Shown here piece after piece: positions 35,688 to 44,350 of a stretch of 64,000 nucleotides of DNA; the stretch's first letter is position 1; every line of letters begins with the position of its first letter. The stretch is from the NCBI GenBank assembly GCA_020060485.1, contig JAGVAB010000152.1, forward strand, positions 6,472 to 70,471, read 5' to 3'. Below the pieces are notes generated by a model. That model saw nothing but the letters and a program-made list of their open reading frames with translations. It searched no databases and was not told the DNA's origin. Origin of the DNA: Anaerolineales bacterium. Lineage in GTDB: Bacteria; Chloroflexota; Anaerolineae; Anaerolineales; Anaerolineaceae. The position numbers and the translations under genes were made by a program.

Positions 35688-36971
35688 ATGATGCAAGAAT
35701 TAAAACCTGTAGAATGGTTGGAAAATACGCGCGTCTTGAAGGGGCAAGTCAGTCCCTTCGTGCGCCAGATGTTCCCCCAGGGGATTACCAAAACGGCCCG
35801 CGATTTCCATAAGCAAATCCCGGGATACACCATGAGCCCGTTGAAAAACCTGCCCAGGCTGGCATCGATGCTGGGATTGGGCGGTATCTGGGTGAAGGAT
35901 GAATCCAACCGCTTGCGCCTGGGTTCCTTCAAAGTGTTGGGTGGCTCTTTTGCCATTTACCAGATCATCCGCCAGCGGTTGGGGATGATGGACCGCGAGT
36001 TAACTTTTGAGGAGCTTACTTCTCCAGAGATTCGGGCTGCGCTGGGTGAGGTAGTCTTTGCGGCTGCTACGGATGGCAACCACGGGCGGGGAGTGGCCTG
36101 GTCGGCTAACCAGCTTGGTTTTCGCTCGGTCATTTATGTGCATAAAATGACCTCTGAAGCGCGCATCAAGGCCATTGAGAACAACGGCGCCGAAGTAGTG
36201 GTGGTTGACGGCACTTATGATGATGCCGTGCGCCAGGTCAATCTGGATGCACAGCGCAATGGCTGGCAGGTGATCGCTGATACTGCCTGGGAAGGTTATG
36301 AGGACATTCCTCGCTGGGTGATCCAGGGTTACTCAACCATGTTTGCCGAGACCCAGGAGCAGCTTGCAGCGCAGGGGCTGATTGCGCCAACCCATATTTT
36401 TGCCCAGGCAGGGGTCGGATCACTGGCCGCGGCCACCATTGGCTATTATGCCAATCTGTTTGGCTCGGAACGTCCCACCTCGGTTGTGGTGGAACCGGAA
36501 CTGGCGGCATGTCTGTACCGTTCAGCCGAGATCAATGACGGCGCGCCGCACAACTTTGACGGCGATCTGGACACGATCATGGCTGGTCTGGCCTGCGGCG
36601 AGCCCAACCCGCAAGCCTGGGAGATTCTGCAGGACACAGCCGATGCGTTTGTGAAATGCCCGGACTATGTGGCCGCAAAGGGCATGCGTGTATATGCGAT
36701 CCCCCTCTCAGGCGACCCCTTTATTGTGTCCGGCGAATCGGGGGCGGTAAGCCTGGGGGCATTGACGTTTATCATGGAAATGCCTGAACTGGCCCCATTG
36801 CGTGAAAAACTGGGGTTGGGAGCAAACTCGCAGGTTTTGTTAATCAATTCGGAACGCAACACCGATCCGGATGATTTCCGGCGGGTGGTGTGGGAAGGCG
36901 GCAGTGCCGTGCCGAGGCAATACCGGAAGTTCCACTCCGGGTTGGGGCGGGATCCGCAAAAAGCAAATTAA
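35688..36971 (+). CDS. dpaL: Diaminopropionate ammonia-lyase
   Basis: The 427-residue PLP enzyme (ygeX type) turns 2,3-diaminopropionate into pyruvate and two ammonia. The PLP lysine is Lys82 in RLGSFKVLGGSFA. DGNHGRGVAWSANQLG and AGVGSLAAATIGYY are the fold type II binding blocks, and the C-terminus GANSQVLLINSERNTDP is family-specific. Length is close to the 400-residue norm with an N-terminal extension. Two ATGs (35688, 35691) follow aagga. A terminator follows. Confidence 0.9.
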   Translation: MMQELKPVEWLENTRVLKGQVSPFVRQMFPQGITKTARDFHKQIPGYTMSPLKNLPRLASMLGLGGIWVKDESNRLRLGSFKVLGGSFAIYQIIRQRLGMMDRELTFEELTSPEIRAALGEVVFAAATDGNHGRGVAWSANQLGFRSVIYVHKMTSEARIKAIENNGAEVVVVDGTYDDAVRQVNLDAQRNGWQVIADTAWEGYEDIPRWVIQGYSTMFAETQEQLAAQGLIAPTHIFAQAGVGSLAAATIGYYANLFGSERPTSVVVEPELAACLYRSAEINDGAPHNFDGDLDTIMAGLACGEPNPQAWEILQDTADAFVKCPDYVAAKGMRVYAIPLSGDPFIVSGESGAVSLGALTFIMEMPELAPLREKLGLGANSQVLLINSERNTDPDDFRRVVWEGGSAVPRQYRKFHSGLGRDPQKAN

Positions 36972-36988
36972 TACCCAATCGAATAGAG

Positions 36989-37033
36989 AAGCGCACCTGT
37001 TGTCTGGAATACAGCAATAGATGCGCTTTTTCT
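36989..37033 (+). terminator. Terminator of dpaL
   Basis: AAGCGCA and TGCGCTT pair across a loop that contains a second small stem (CTGT/ACAG), and TTTTTCTTT follows. It is an imperfect but plausible rho-independent terminator 18 bases after the stop. Confidence 0.6.
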
Positions 37034-37059
37034 TTATCCCAGGATTAGCGAGCAGGTGG

Positions 37060-37437
37060 TTAATGTGAATCCGGGTCAGACTCTTGCTCTGTTTCGGGCT
37101 TCCATTTGGATGAGATTTCGTCCAGTTCTTCCTTGATCTGCTGGATGGCTTTGGAAAACTCGCTGCGCGCTTTTTCTTTGAATTCGCCAGAATCAACGCG
37201 TTGCTTGAGGTCTTCATATTCTGTTTTGAGCTGCTGTCCGGTTTCGCCATTGGTGAGTTCATCGGCAAGCTGCTGGAATGTGTTTGCGACTTCCTGCAAT
37301 GCGCCTGTGATGCCTTCTTCCATTTCCTTGCGTTCTTCGCTTTCCCAGGCGGATTTGAAAAAATCGCCCAGGCTCTTGCCAAGCTGGCGGATGTCATCCC
37401 CCAGATTAGGGGACGAATTGTCGTTTGGGTCTGTCAT
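37060..37437 (-). CDS. Acidic coiled-coil protein of unknown function
   Basis: I do not recognise this 125-residue protein. It is very acidic and helical; LGDDIRQLGKSLGDFFKSAW, ITGALQEVANTFQQLADELT and LDEISSKWKPETEQE show heptad-like spacing. No signal peptide is present. The ATG at 37437 follows cggaggc. It is divergent from the membrane protein at 37602, separated by 164 bases. Similar small helical proteins are common in Chloroflexota, but the role is unknown. Confidence 0.7.
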   Translation of the reverse strand: MTDPNDNSSPNLGDDIRQLGKSLGDFFKSAWESEERKEMEEGITGALQEVANTFQQLADELTNGETGQQLKTEYEDLKQRVDSGEFKEKARSEFSKAIQQIKEELDEISSKWKPETEQESDPDSH

Positions 37438-37467
37438 CTTTGCCTCCGTTTTTTTTACAATGGTCAC

Positions 37468-37496
37468 TTGCTGTGGCTCTGTTTTTTGGATACAAT
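37468..37496 (+). promoter_or_regulatory. Possible promoter of the membrane protein at 37602
   Basis: TTGCTG (37468-37473) and TACAAT (37491-37496) are 17 bases apart. The leader would be about 100 bases. The -35 match is only three of six. Confidence 0.35.
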
Positions 37497-37601
37497 TTTT
37501 TAGCATTGTGTATGTCATCATTAACTATACGCTGGATTGGAAATTTTGTCGCGAGTATTGATGACGGCAGGCAGTCCCTTGTTTTCCTATGGAGAAAAAA
37601 G

Positions 37602-38720
37602 ATGCGATCACCGTTTTCAGAACTTCAGCCACCAGTACGGCGCAGACAGGCAGAAACCCATCTCTTTACCATGCTGGTATGTTTTGGCTTGTCGGTGGCT
37701 TTGACCCGCCTGTTCCTGGAATTGAGCGGATACCCCCAAATTGGCAACGCCGAGCTGCACATTGCTCATGTTTTGTGGGGCGGCTTGTTGCAGTTTGTGG
37801 CGTTGATGGTGCTGTTGATGTTTGCCAACCCGTGGGTGTACCCATTGGGCGCCATCCTGGGTGGGGTGGGGATAGGGCTCTTCATTGATGAAGTTGGCAA
37901 ATTCATCACCCAGAGCAATGATTATTTTTACCCCTGGGCGGCGCCGATCATTTATGCCTTTTTTCTACTGACTGTGATGGTCTACCTGCGGTTCAGCCGT
38001 CAACAGCAGCGAGACCCGCGCACTGAAATGTACCATGCCCTGCATTTGTTGATCGAGGTTTTGGATCATGATCTCGACCCGGATGAGCGGGTTGGCCTGG
38101 TAGGTCATTTACAGGCTGCTGGCGAGGATACAACCCATTCTGATTTGAAGGTTCTTTCACAAAGCCTGTTGAAATTCGTGCAGCGGGAGGATTTGCACCT
38201 GGCGCCTGAAAAGCCGGATTTCTGGCAGCGCTGGGAGAAGCGTTGGGATGAGTTTGAAGAGCGGATACTGGGCCAGAAACGTTTCCAGTGGCTGTTGATA
38301 CTGGGGATGGCCGTGCTGGCGGTGGTTGCCTTGCTGGAACTGGGGATCGTGATCCGGGGCCGGTTTTCACCGGAGATACTCACCGGGCCGCTGACCAATC
38401 TGGTGCTGGGCGGGCAGGTCAAAGGCTTGCCTGGGGTGCGCTGGTTTACAGTTTTTGTCTCTTTGAATGGCAGCATTGGTTTACTGCTGGTGGCAGCCAT
38501 TGTGTTGTCGCTGCTGGGTAAGCAAAAGAATGGCCTTAGTTATGGTTATTTTGGCCTGTTGCTGCAATTGACGGCTGCCAATCTGCTGGCTTTTTATTTC
38601 AACCAGTTCTCGACCATCATCCTGGCAGTGGTGCAACTGGTTTTATTGGTTGGCATTTTGCGTTATCGCCAAAGGTATCTGGTGTGTGCGCAAGCAGCAT
38701 CAACAGGGCAAGAAACTTAA
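37602..38720 (+). CDS. Integral membrane protein of unknown function
   Basis: The 372-residue protein has about eight hydrophobic segments in two blocks: residues 20-130 (for example LLQFVALMVLLMFANPWVYP and LGGVGIGLFIDEVGKFI) and residues 225-360. Between them is a soluble charged stretch of about 85 residues (MYHALHLLIEVLDHDLDPDE) ending in an amphipathic RWEKRWDEFEERIL. No transporter or enzyme family is recognised. The ATG at 37602 follows ggagaa; longer in-frame starts lie inside the divergent promoter region. Confidence 0.7.
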   Translation: MRSPFSELQPPVRRRQAETHLFTMLVCFGLSVALTRLFLELSGYPQIGNAELHIAHVLWGGLLQFVALMVLLMFANPWVYPLGAILGGVGIGLFIDEVGKFITQSNDYFYPWAAPIIYAFFLLTVMVYLRFSRQQQRDPRTEMYHALHLLIEVLDHDLDPDERVGLVGHLQAAGEDTTHSDLKVLSQSLLKFVQREDLHLAPEKPDFWQRWEKRWDEFEERILGQKRFQWLLILGMAVLAVVALLELGIVIRGRFSPEILTGPLTNLVLGGQVKGLPGVRWFTVFVSLNGSIGLLLVAAIVLSLLGKQKNGLSYGYFGLLLQLTAANLLAFYFNQFSTIILAVVQLVLLVGILRYRQRYLVCAQAASTGQET

Positions 38721-40630
38721 TCCGTTGTTGTGAAAGTGCGGGTAACAGGATTTTGGGAAACGCCAACAGCGTTTTTCACGGCCTGGATCGTCAGGGAATA
38801 GTTGGCGCTTTTCGTCCAATTTGAATTGCCAGTATCAATGGTGAGCGTCACCGTATAGGTTAGCGGATCATAGGTGATGTTGTTAATAATGGGGACAATA
38901 CCCGGGTTGGTTTCATTTTTTAAGAGATACTTATCCGTTCTTAACACACTGGATCCACCTGTTGTCATCATTGGCTGGCTGAAGTGGATAATATATACTG
39001 TATCCATCGCGACATTGGTTGCGCCATTATCGGGATTGGTGCTCTGAACGAACCCAGTGACAGGGTCAGGTGGGGGGAAGACAGCAGGATCAATGGTGTC
39101 CAGAAAGACATGCGATGATGAATCCTGCCCATTTTCTATGACAACATTGATCCGGTTATCATTTGGCCCATCGGAATCTGCCGTAGAGTTGTAACCTGGC
39201 GGGTCAATTTCGATGAGTTGATAAGAGCCGTTGACAACACCTGTGAATGAAAACATCCCGTTTGAATCGGTTAGCGTGAACCGGCAATTAACACCGATCG
39301 TACAAATATAATCACTTAATTCAATTCGGACATTTACCAGACCCGGGTCTGGGTCAGTCAGAACGCCGTTGCCATCCAGGTCTTCTCTGACCTGCCCGGA
39401 AATTACAGCATAGATGTCTTCTACCGCAGTGATCAACGTGTCTTGAGCAGAGTACAGCGTGCCGTTATGCATTCCAGAAGCTTTGGCCGTATTGGATACC
39501 AGCCTGGCATTCGCTTCATTTGGGGTGATGATGTGCCCAGTACCAGCAAGGCAGTTGGTGGCAGAAGATGGAGCAAGGAGTGAAACCGGACAATTCACAG
39601 GGATTGCAAAGGTTAAATCTGTGACACTGATATTGCTCAGGGTTACATTGCCAGAATTGGTAACTGTGAATCGATACCAGAGGTAGTCACCTGCTGTGAT
39701 GGAACCCGACGAATCGTTGTCATCAAATGAGGCCAGGTTCTTGACAATCTGGATGGAAGGATTTTGGGCAACTGCGGTGATCAGGGTTGCTGTTTTTGTG
39801 TAGGTTTTGCCAGCATAGGTGCTTGTTACGGTTGCTTTGAAATCTATGTGACCGGCATTTGCTTCCGAGAGCGAAACGGTGTGAAGAGAATCTGCGGTGC
39901 AGGTCATACTTGCCCCGGCTGCCAGGCCAGTTGCCGGGCAGGTGATCAGGCTGCCGAATGAGAGGTCATTGATTTGAATGTTGAACAGACTGGTATCGCC
40001 GTTGTTGTGCACAACAAATTTATAACGAACATCATCGCTTAATGTGATTGAGCCAGATGAATCGCGGTCAATGTAGTTTGCTACACTGCTGGTAAGATCA
40101 ATGCTCGCCGAGGATAGGGGGACATTTTCCGGTATATCCGTAGGATTTGTAATGACCAAGTATGGCGTTGGGCTGATGGACACAGGCGTGCTTGGGGTAG
40201 GGGCTGCGTATTCGGTTATCGAAGTGGTTGGTCTGGGCTGGGGAGTTGAGGCAGTAATTGGAGGAGGGAGTTGTGTGTGGCTCCCGGTTGCCAATACTAC
40301 TGGTGTTTGCAGTAAAGAGTCAATGGCGGAAATGCGGACACGGATTTCTTCTTCACCAAGGCCCTGGTCACGAAGAGCATCTGCGATGATCCCCAGGCTG
40401 ATTTCTGGAACACTGGGGTAATGATTATCGGCAGAATAGTTGGCTTGGCGGGCGGAACGCAAAGAAACAGGCAATTCCGTTGCCGGGCCACTGGCTTTGA
40501 CCCAGGAAGGTAAAAAGGCGCAAATCAACAGTGAAAATCCGCATAACAAAAGGAAGAGAATCCGATAACCGATGGTTCTCTCTTGTTTGGAGGGTTTTTG
40601 GGAAAATGTCCGGGGCAATTTGGTGTTCAT
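38717..40630 (-). CDS. Secreted surface protein with DUF11-like, SdrD B-like and Ig-like domains
   Basis: The 637-residue protein has an N-terminal hydrophobic signal (ILFLLLCGFSLLICAFLPSW, about 24-43), a Pro/Thr linker (120-160), two tandem repeats of about 115 residues that each begin near DRDSSGSIT or DDNDSSGSIT and end TATLITAV or QDTLITAV, an SdrD B-like domain (about 405-515, GQVREDLDGNGVLTDPDPGL) and a C-terminal Big_5-type domain (about 525-637, STNPDNGATNVAMD). There is no sorting signal. It overlaps the upstream HD-GYP gene by 4 bases, so synthesis is coupled to that sensor. Confidence 0.85.
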   Translation of the reverse strand: MNTKLPRTFSQKPSKQERTIGYRILFLLLCGFSLLICAFLPSWVKASGPATELPVSLRSARQANYSADNHYPSVPEISLGIIADALRDQGLGEEEIRVRISAIDSLLQTPVVLATGSHTQLPPPITASTPQPRPTTSITEYAAPTPSTPVSISPTPYLVITNPTDIPENVPLSSASIDLTSSVANYIDRDSSGSITLSDDVRYKFVVHNNGDTSLFNIQINDLSFGSLITCPATGLAAGASMTCTADSLHTVSLSEANAGHIDFKATVTSTYAGKTYTKTATLITAVAQNPSIQIVKNLASFDDNDSSGSITAGDYLWYRFTVTNSGNVTLSNISVTDLTFAIPVNCPVSLLAPSSATNCLAGTGHIITPNEANARLVSNTAKASGMHNGTLYSAQDTLITAVEDIYAVISGQVREDLDGNGVLTDPDPGLVNVRIELSDYICTIGVNCRFTLTDSNGMFSFTGVVNGSYQLIEIDPPGYNSTADSDGPNDNRINVVIENGQDSSSHVFLDTIDPAVFPPPDPVTGFVQSTNPDNGATNVAMDTVYIIHFSQPMMTTGGSSVLRTDKYLLKNETNPGIVPIINNITYDPLTYTVTLTIDTGNSNWTKSANYSLTIQAVKNAVGVSQNPVTRTFTTTD

Positions 40631-42429
40631 TTTCCTGTTTCGTCTGATAGTATCATTTTCGATGTTTTCACATACTCTTTGAATGTGGATACCACGTTTG
40701 GATCGTAAACAATGCTTGCATTATCCTCCAAAATTTTCAAAGCATCCTCTGGCGAGATTTTTTTTCGATAAGGCCGGTCATTTGTTAATGCATCCCAGGA
40801 ATCAATTACTGCGAAAATGCGCGCTGACAGGGGAATTTTCTCTTCTGACAGGCCACGAGGATAACCGGTTCCATTCCAGTGTTCGTGATGATAGAGCGGA
40901 ATCTCCAGAGATGTTTCGAGGAAGTGAATATCCTTTAGCATTTCATAGGCATAGTCGGGATGTTGCTTCATTATTTCCCATTCGTCTTCTGTCAATGGGC
41001 CAGGTTTGAGAAGGATGTTGTCCGGTATAGCCATTTTGCCCAGATCATGGAGAATTGCGCCGCGCCGAATGTTATCGAGGTCGGCACCCTCAATGCCAAG
41101 CCTTTCTGCCAGTGCTACTGTCAGATCGGCAACGCGCTGCGTGTGGCCTTCTGTTTCTTTGTCACGAAGCTCGAGAGCTTTTGCCCACCCCTCCAATGAT
41201 CTGTCGTATGCTTCTATAATGTCTGCTCTGGATTGTTTTAAACTGGTTATCATCTGATTAAAGGAACCTGCAAGTGAAGCTATTTCATCACGTGTACCGA
41301 CATCGACTTGTACATCCAGGCTGCCACTTGCAATTTTTTGCGATGCAAGAACCAGGTTTTCCAGAGGACGGGTGATGGTTTGCGCCAGGCTCAACCCGAT
41401 CATGATGACCAGAAAGAATGCAGCTGCAATTACAATGCTTAATTGAAAACGGGTTGCAGGACTTTGTTTAACCATGAAACTCGTTTGTAATGCTGCGCCG
41501 ATGATGCCAAGATCGCTGCCGCCGCGCGCTTCCCATGGGCCAAGTATTTCATAATACGCCAAATTACTGATGAAAAAGCCTCTTTTATTTTCGATGTTAC
41601 GCAGCGGGCTTTTGCGGTCGTTCTGAAATGCCAGAGTCTTTTGGGCTAGCTCTGTTTGCAATGGATCAGGTTGAAATGGAAAGCTGCTGGCAAGAACTTT
41701 GCCGTCTTTTGTGTAGAGGGATATTTGTGCGAGTACCCCGGTATACATTCTGCCCACCAGGTCATCCAATCTTGTTCCTACCACGATCACACCTACAAGC
41801 TGTTTAGACTCGTTGTAGACCGGGCCGGATACAAAGAAAAAATTCCCCCCATCTGTTTCTGCAATCCCGGAATACTTATCGCCTAAATGATCTGTAGTCT
41901 GGTTCAATACGTTGTTGACAAAATCCCAGGATTTGAAGACGGTATTGTCTCCACCAGTGGTTGTTTGATAATCTTCAATTGTGCTTCCTCTTCTATGCCG
42001 CATGGATAGAACAGGGTAACCATCCAAATTCAGGAACTCTACAGAATCCACTTGTTGGTTTACTGCAATGCCAAAGATCAAATTTCTGAGCTCTTCCGGG
42101 TTGTTTTGGTGGATGAGGTCGGCAACTTTTTTTGTGTGTGTCAATAATCTGAGTGTGTCCAGTAATTTGTTCTCTTCGGTTATCAAGAATTCTGAAGACA
42201 ATATTCCTACTTCGCCCAATTGATTGTAAAAACGTTCTTCAACCGTATGGAAAATGATGTTTGAAAACAGGAAGGATGCGCTGATGGCCAGCAGTATGGC
42301 CAAAAAAAGATAGGGCAGTGTGATCTTAACCCGTAAGGGAATTCGAGGAGGCAAGACAGAAAGGGTGTTTTTCAGAAGACATGCTCTGGGTGTGCAGGTT
42401 TTTTTCAGTGTGTCTGCGTGCTGCTTCAA
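40627..42429 (-). CDS. Membrane sensor with HAMP and HD-GYP domains
   Basis: The 600-residue protein has a membrane helix (about 36-57), an extracytoplasmic sensor of about 270 residues with a Cache-like look (SGIAETDGGNFFFVSGPVYN), a second helix (about 330-350), HAMP (ITRPLENLVLASQKIASGSL) and an HD-GYP domain. The catalytic HDLGK, HHEHWNGTGYPRGL and DALTNDRPYR are intact, so it should degrade c-di-GMP. The start is a TTG at 42429 with aaagga 7 bases upstream. It overlaps the surface-protein gene (ATGA). Confidence 0.9.
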   Translation of the reverse strand: MKQHADTLKKTCTPRACLLKNTLSVLPPRIPLRVKITLPYLFLAILLAISASFLFSNIIFHTVEERFYNQLGEVGILSSEFLITEENKLLDTLRLLTHTKKVADLIHQNNPEELRNLIFGIAVNQQVDSVEFLNLDGYPVLSMRHRRGSTIEDYQTTTGGDNTVFKSWDFVNNVLNQTTDHLGDKYSGIAETDGGNFFFVSGPVYNESKQLVGVIVVGTRLDDLVGRMYTGVLAQISLYTKDGKVLASSFPFQPDPLQTELAQKTLAFQNDRKSPLRNIENKRGFFISNLAYYEILGPWEARGGSDLGIIGAALQTSFMVKQSPATRFQLSIVIAAAFFLVIMIGLSLAQTITRPLENLVLASQKIASGSLDVQVDVGTRDEIASLAGSFNQMITSLKQSRADIIEAYDRSLEGWAKALELRDKETEGHTQRVADLTVALAERLGIEGADLDNIRRGAILHDLGKMAIPDNILLKPGPLTEDEWEIMKQHPDYAYEMLKDIHFLETSLEIPLYHHEHWNGTGYPRGLSEEKIPLSARIFAVIDSWDALTNDRPYRKKISPEDALKILEDNASIVYDPNVVSTFKEYVKTSKMILSDETGK

Positions 42430-42653
42430 TGTGAATCCTTTTCAGCTATAAAAGACGGTAATCAGGTAGAAAACCACTATTTCCTGGAATGATCAGGATG
42501 ATTCTGGTCATTGTACCAAGTGCGGCCAGCCAAAGGAGAAAAAAGCCAATAGAAGAATTGGAATTTTTCCCCACGGGCGTCAGTTGAGTATGTCCTATTG
42601 CTGATTTTACACCATCAAACGCCATGATCAGTTAACAATTTCCTATCATTTTC

Positions 42654-42826
42654 ATTGCCTTGTGCAGGGTAATCGCATTTGAGCATTCGACACTTATCAC
42701 ACCCCCTATTCAGTTTTTTTGCACGTCGCGTAGTGATTGTGGGCGGCAAAAAAGAACGGAACACCTGAAATTTTCGCTCTTATCGTTGGCCACTATTTCT
42801 AATGCGATTGCCCTATTGCCTTGTGC
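42654..42826 (+). repeat. 12-base direct repeat in the gap before an MFS gene
   Basis: ATTGCCTTGTGC occurs at 42654-42665 and again at 42815-42826. The 486-base gap between the HD-GYP gene and the MFS gene otherwise holds no gene that I can see. The second copy lies just upstream of a good promoter, so the repeat may be a regulator site. Confidence 0.45.
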
Positions 42827-42832
42827 GTTTAC

Positions 42833-42893
42833 TGGACAGATCAGGTCTTCTGTTCTAAAATTTCAATTGAGCCATTTACACAACACAATTGAA
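42833..42893 (+). promoter_or_regulatory. Promoter and operator-like inverted repeat before an MFS gene
   Basis: TGGACA (42833-42838) and TAAAAT (42856-42861) are 17 bases apart. Directly after the -10 box an inverted repeat, TTCAATTG (42862-42869) and CAATTGAA (42886-42893), spans the expected start of transcription. Its position would let a bound repressor block initiation. Confidence 0.6.
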
Positions 42894-42915
42894 TCATTCA
42901 TCTACAGGAGGGACC

Positions 42916-44265
42916 ATGCCAGCCAAGCAGCCGCACAAAAAGTCGGGACAAACCTTATTTGCTCTGGGTTTGGGGTATTTGATCGACCAGGGGGAAGCCC
43001 AGGCGATGGGGGTACTATCACCTATCATTCAAAGCATCTGGGGCGTCAGTTATGGCATGCTGGGTTTGATGACCACGCTGCGCAACATCACCCAGACGGT
43101 CAGCTCTCCATTCTGGGGGTATGCGGCGGATAAGTACTCGCGCAAGAAAGTGCTCATCTTTGGCACCGGCATCTGGGGGGGTTGGACGATCCTGGTGGGT
43201 TTGATGCCCAGTTTCACCGGTGTACTCATTATTCGCGCCATTTCGGGTTTGGGACTGGGCTGCCTGATGCCGGCCACTTTCTCCTTGCTGGGCGATCATT
43301 TTCCACAGGAGAAACGGGGCAAGGCGCTGGGGGTGATCGGTTTCGTGGGCTTGATGGGCACTGTGCTGGGCGTGCTGGCTCTTGGTTTTGTGGCTACGCC
43401 CGAATTGTGGCGCTGGGGCTTTGTTGGACTGGGCGTGTTCAGCATTCTTTCCGGTTTGGTGATCTGGTGGCTGGTGGAAGAGCCGCCGCGCGGGTCTGCC
43501 GAGCCGGAACTGGCCGGTTTGATGACCTATGCGGACGAGGAACGCTATTCGATCAACTGGAAGGATGTGTTCAGCACGCTGCGCATTCCCACCATCTGGG
43601 CGGCCATCTTGCAAGGCATCACCGGCACCATGCCGTGGGTGGTGATGGGCTTCTATTTCATCAACTGGATGGTGCGCGACCTGGGTTTTAATAATGCAAT
43701 CAGCTTCAACGATCCCAAGGGCAGCGCACCGCTGGTGTTTGCGATCGTGGTGGTGGGGGCAGCCATTTCCAATTTCATGGGCGGGGTGATCGGCGATTGG
43801 GCAGAGAAGGTGAACCCCAAATATGGTCGTACGATCATCGGTCAATTCTCGGTGTTCACTGGTGTACCGCTGATGTATTACATTCTGACCCGCGCGCATG
43901 TGATGCCTTTTGGGGCGCTGCTGGGTTGGACCTCGCTGACTGCGCTGTTGATAGGCTGGCCTGGCCGGGGATCCAAAGAGCCGATGATGCAAGCCGTGGT
44001 GCCACCGGAGATGCGCTCCAGTGCCTACGCGGTGGTGAACCTGATCGAAGGCGGGCTTTCGGCTTTTGCAGGCCTCATCGCCGGTGCTTTGGCAGACAGA
44101 ATCGGCTTGACCCAGGCGCTGGTGTGGACAATCCCCTTCCCATGGTTGATCTGCACGATTGTATTCACCATGTTCTATTTTACCTACCCCAAGGATGCAG
44201 CCCGAGTGCGGGAGATGATGGTTGACAGGCGGCAGGAACTGCTTGAGGCGCGGGCCGAGGAATAA
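42916..44265 (+). CDS. Major facilitator superfamily transporter
   Basis: The 449-residue protein has about twelve hydrophobic helices. The loop after helix 2 reads GYAADKYSRKKVLIFG, a form of the MFS GxxxDRxGRR motif; helix 4 carries IRAISGLGLGCLMPATFSLL. A soluble loop around residues 195-215 and an amphipathic tail follow. The family and substrate are not clear. The ATG at 42916 is preceded by aggaggg. It has its own promoter and terminator and so is a single-gene unit. Confidence 0.85.
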   Translation: MPAKQPHKKSGQTLFALGLGYLIDQGEAQAMGVLSPIIQSIWGVSYGMLGLMTTLRNITQTVSSPFWGYAADKYSRKKVLIFGTGIWGGWTILVGLMPSFTGVLIIRAISGLGLGCLMPATFSLLGDHFPQEKRGKALGVIGFVGLMGTVLGVLALGFVATPELWRWGFVGLGVFSILSGLVIWWLVEEPPRGSAEPELAGLMTYADEERYSINWKDVFSTLRIPTIWAAILQGITGTMPWVVMGFYFINWMVRDLGFNNAISFNDPKGSAPLVFAIVVVGAAISNFMGGVIGDWAEKVNPKYGRTIIGQFSVFTGVPLMYYILTRAHVMPFGALLGWTSLTALLIGWPGRGSKEPMMQAVVPPEMRSSAYAVVNLIEGGLSAFAGLIAGALADRIGLTQALVWTIPFPWLICTIVFTMFYFTYPKDAARVREMMVDRRQELLEARAEE

Positions 44266-44287
44266 TATCCATTCCAGTTTTGTGTAC

Positions 44288-44350
44288 AAACGCATCACCG
44301 CCGGGATATGAACGACGGTGATGCTGCGTTTAATCGTTCTTTTTTCTCAG
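44288..44350 (+). terminator. Terminator of the MFS gene
   Basis: AAACGCA-TCACCG pairs with CGGTGA-TGCGTTT, leaving a TGC bulge, and TTCTTTTTTCTC follows. It lies between convergent genes and may also reduce read-through from the serine hydrolase. Confidence 0.7.

Noticed and set aside
37425..37601. N-terminal extension of the membrane protein at 37602
   Set aside because: It would overlap the divergent gene's start region and a likely promoter; the ATG at 37602 has a good RBS.
43018..44298. 426-codon - strand frame rich in His opposite the MFS gene
   Set aside because: It mirrors the membrane protein codons and has no membrane or domain pattern of its own.
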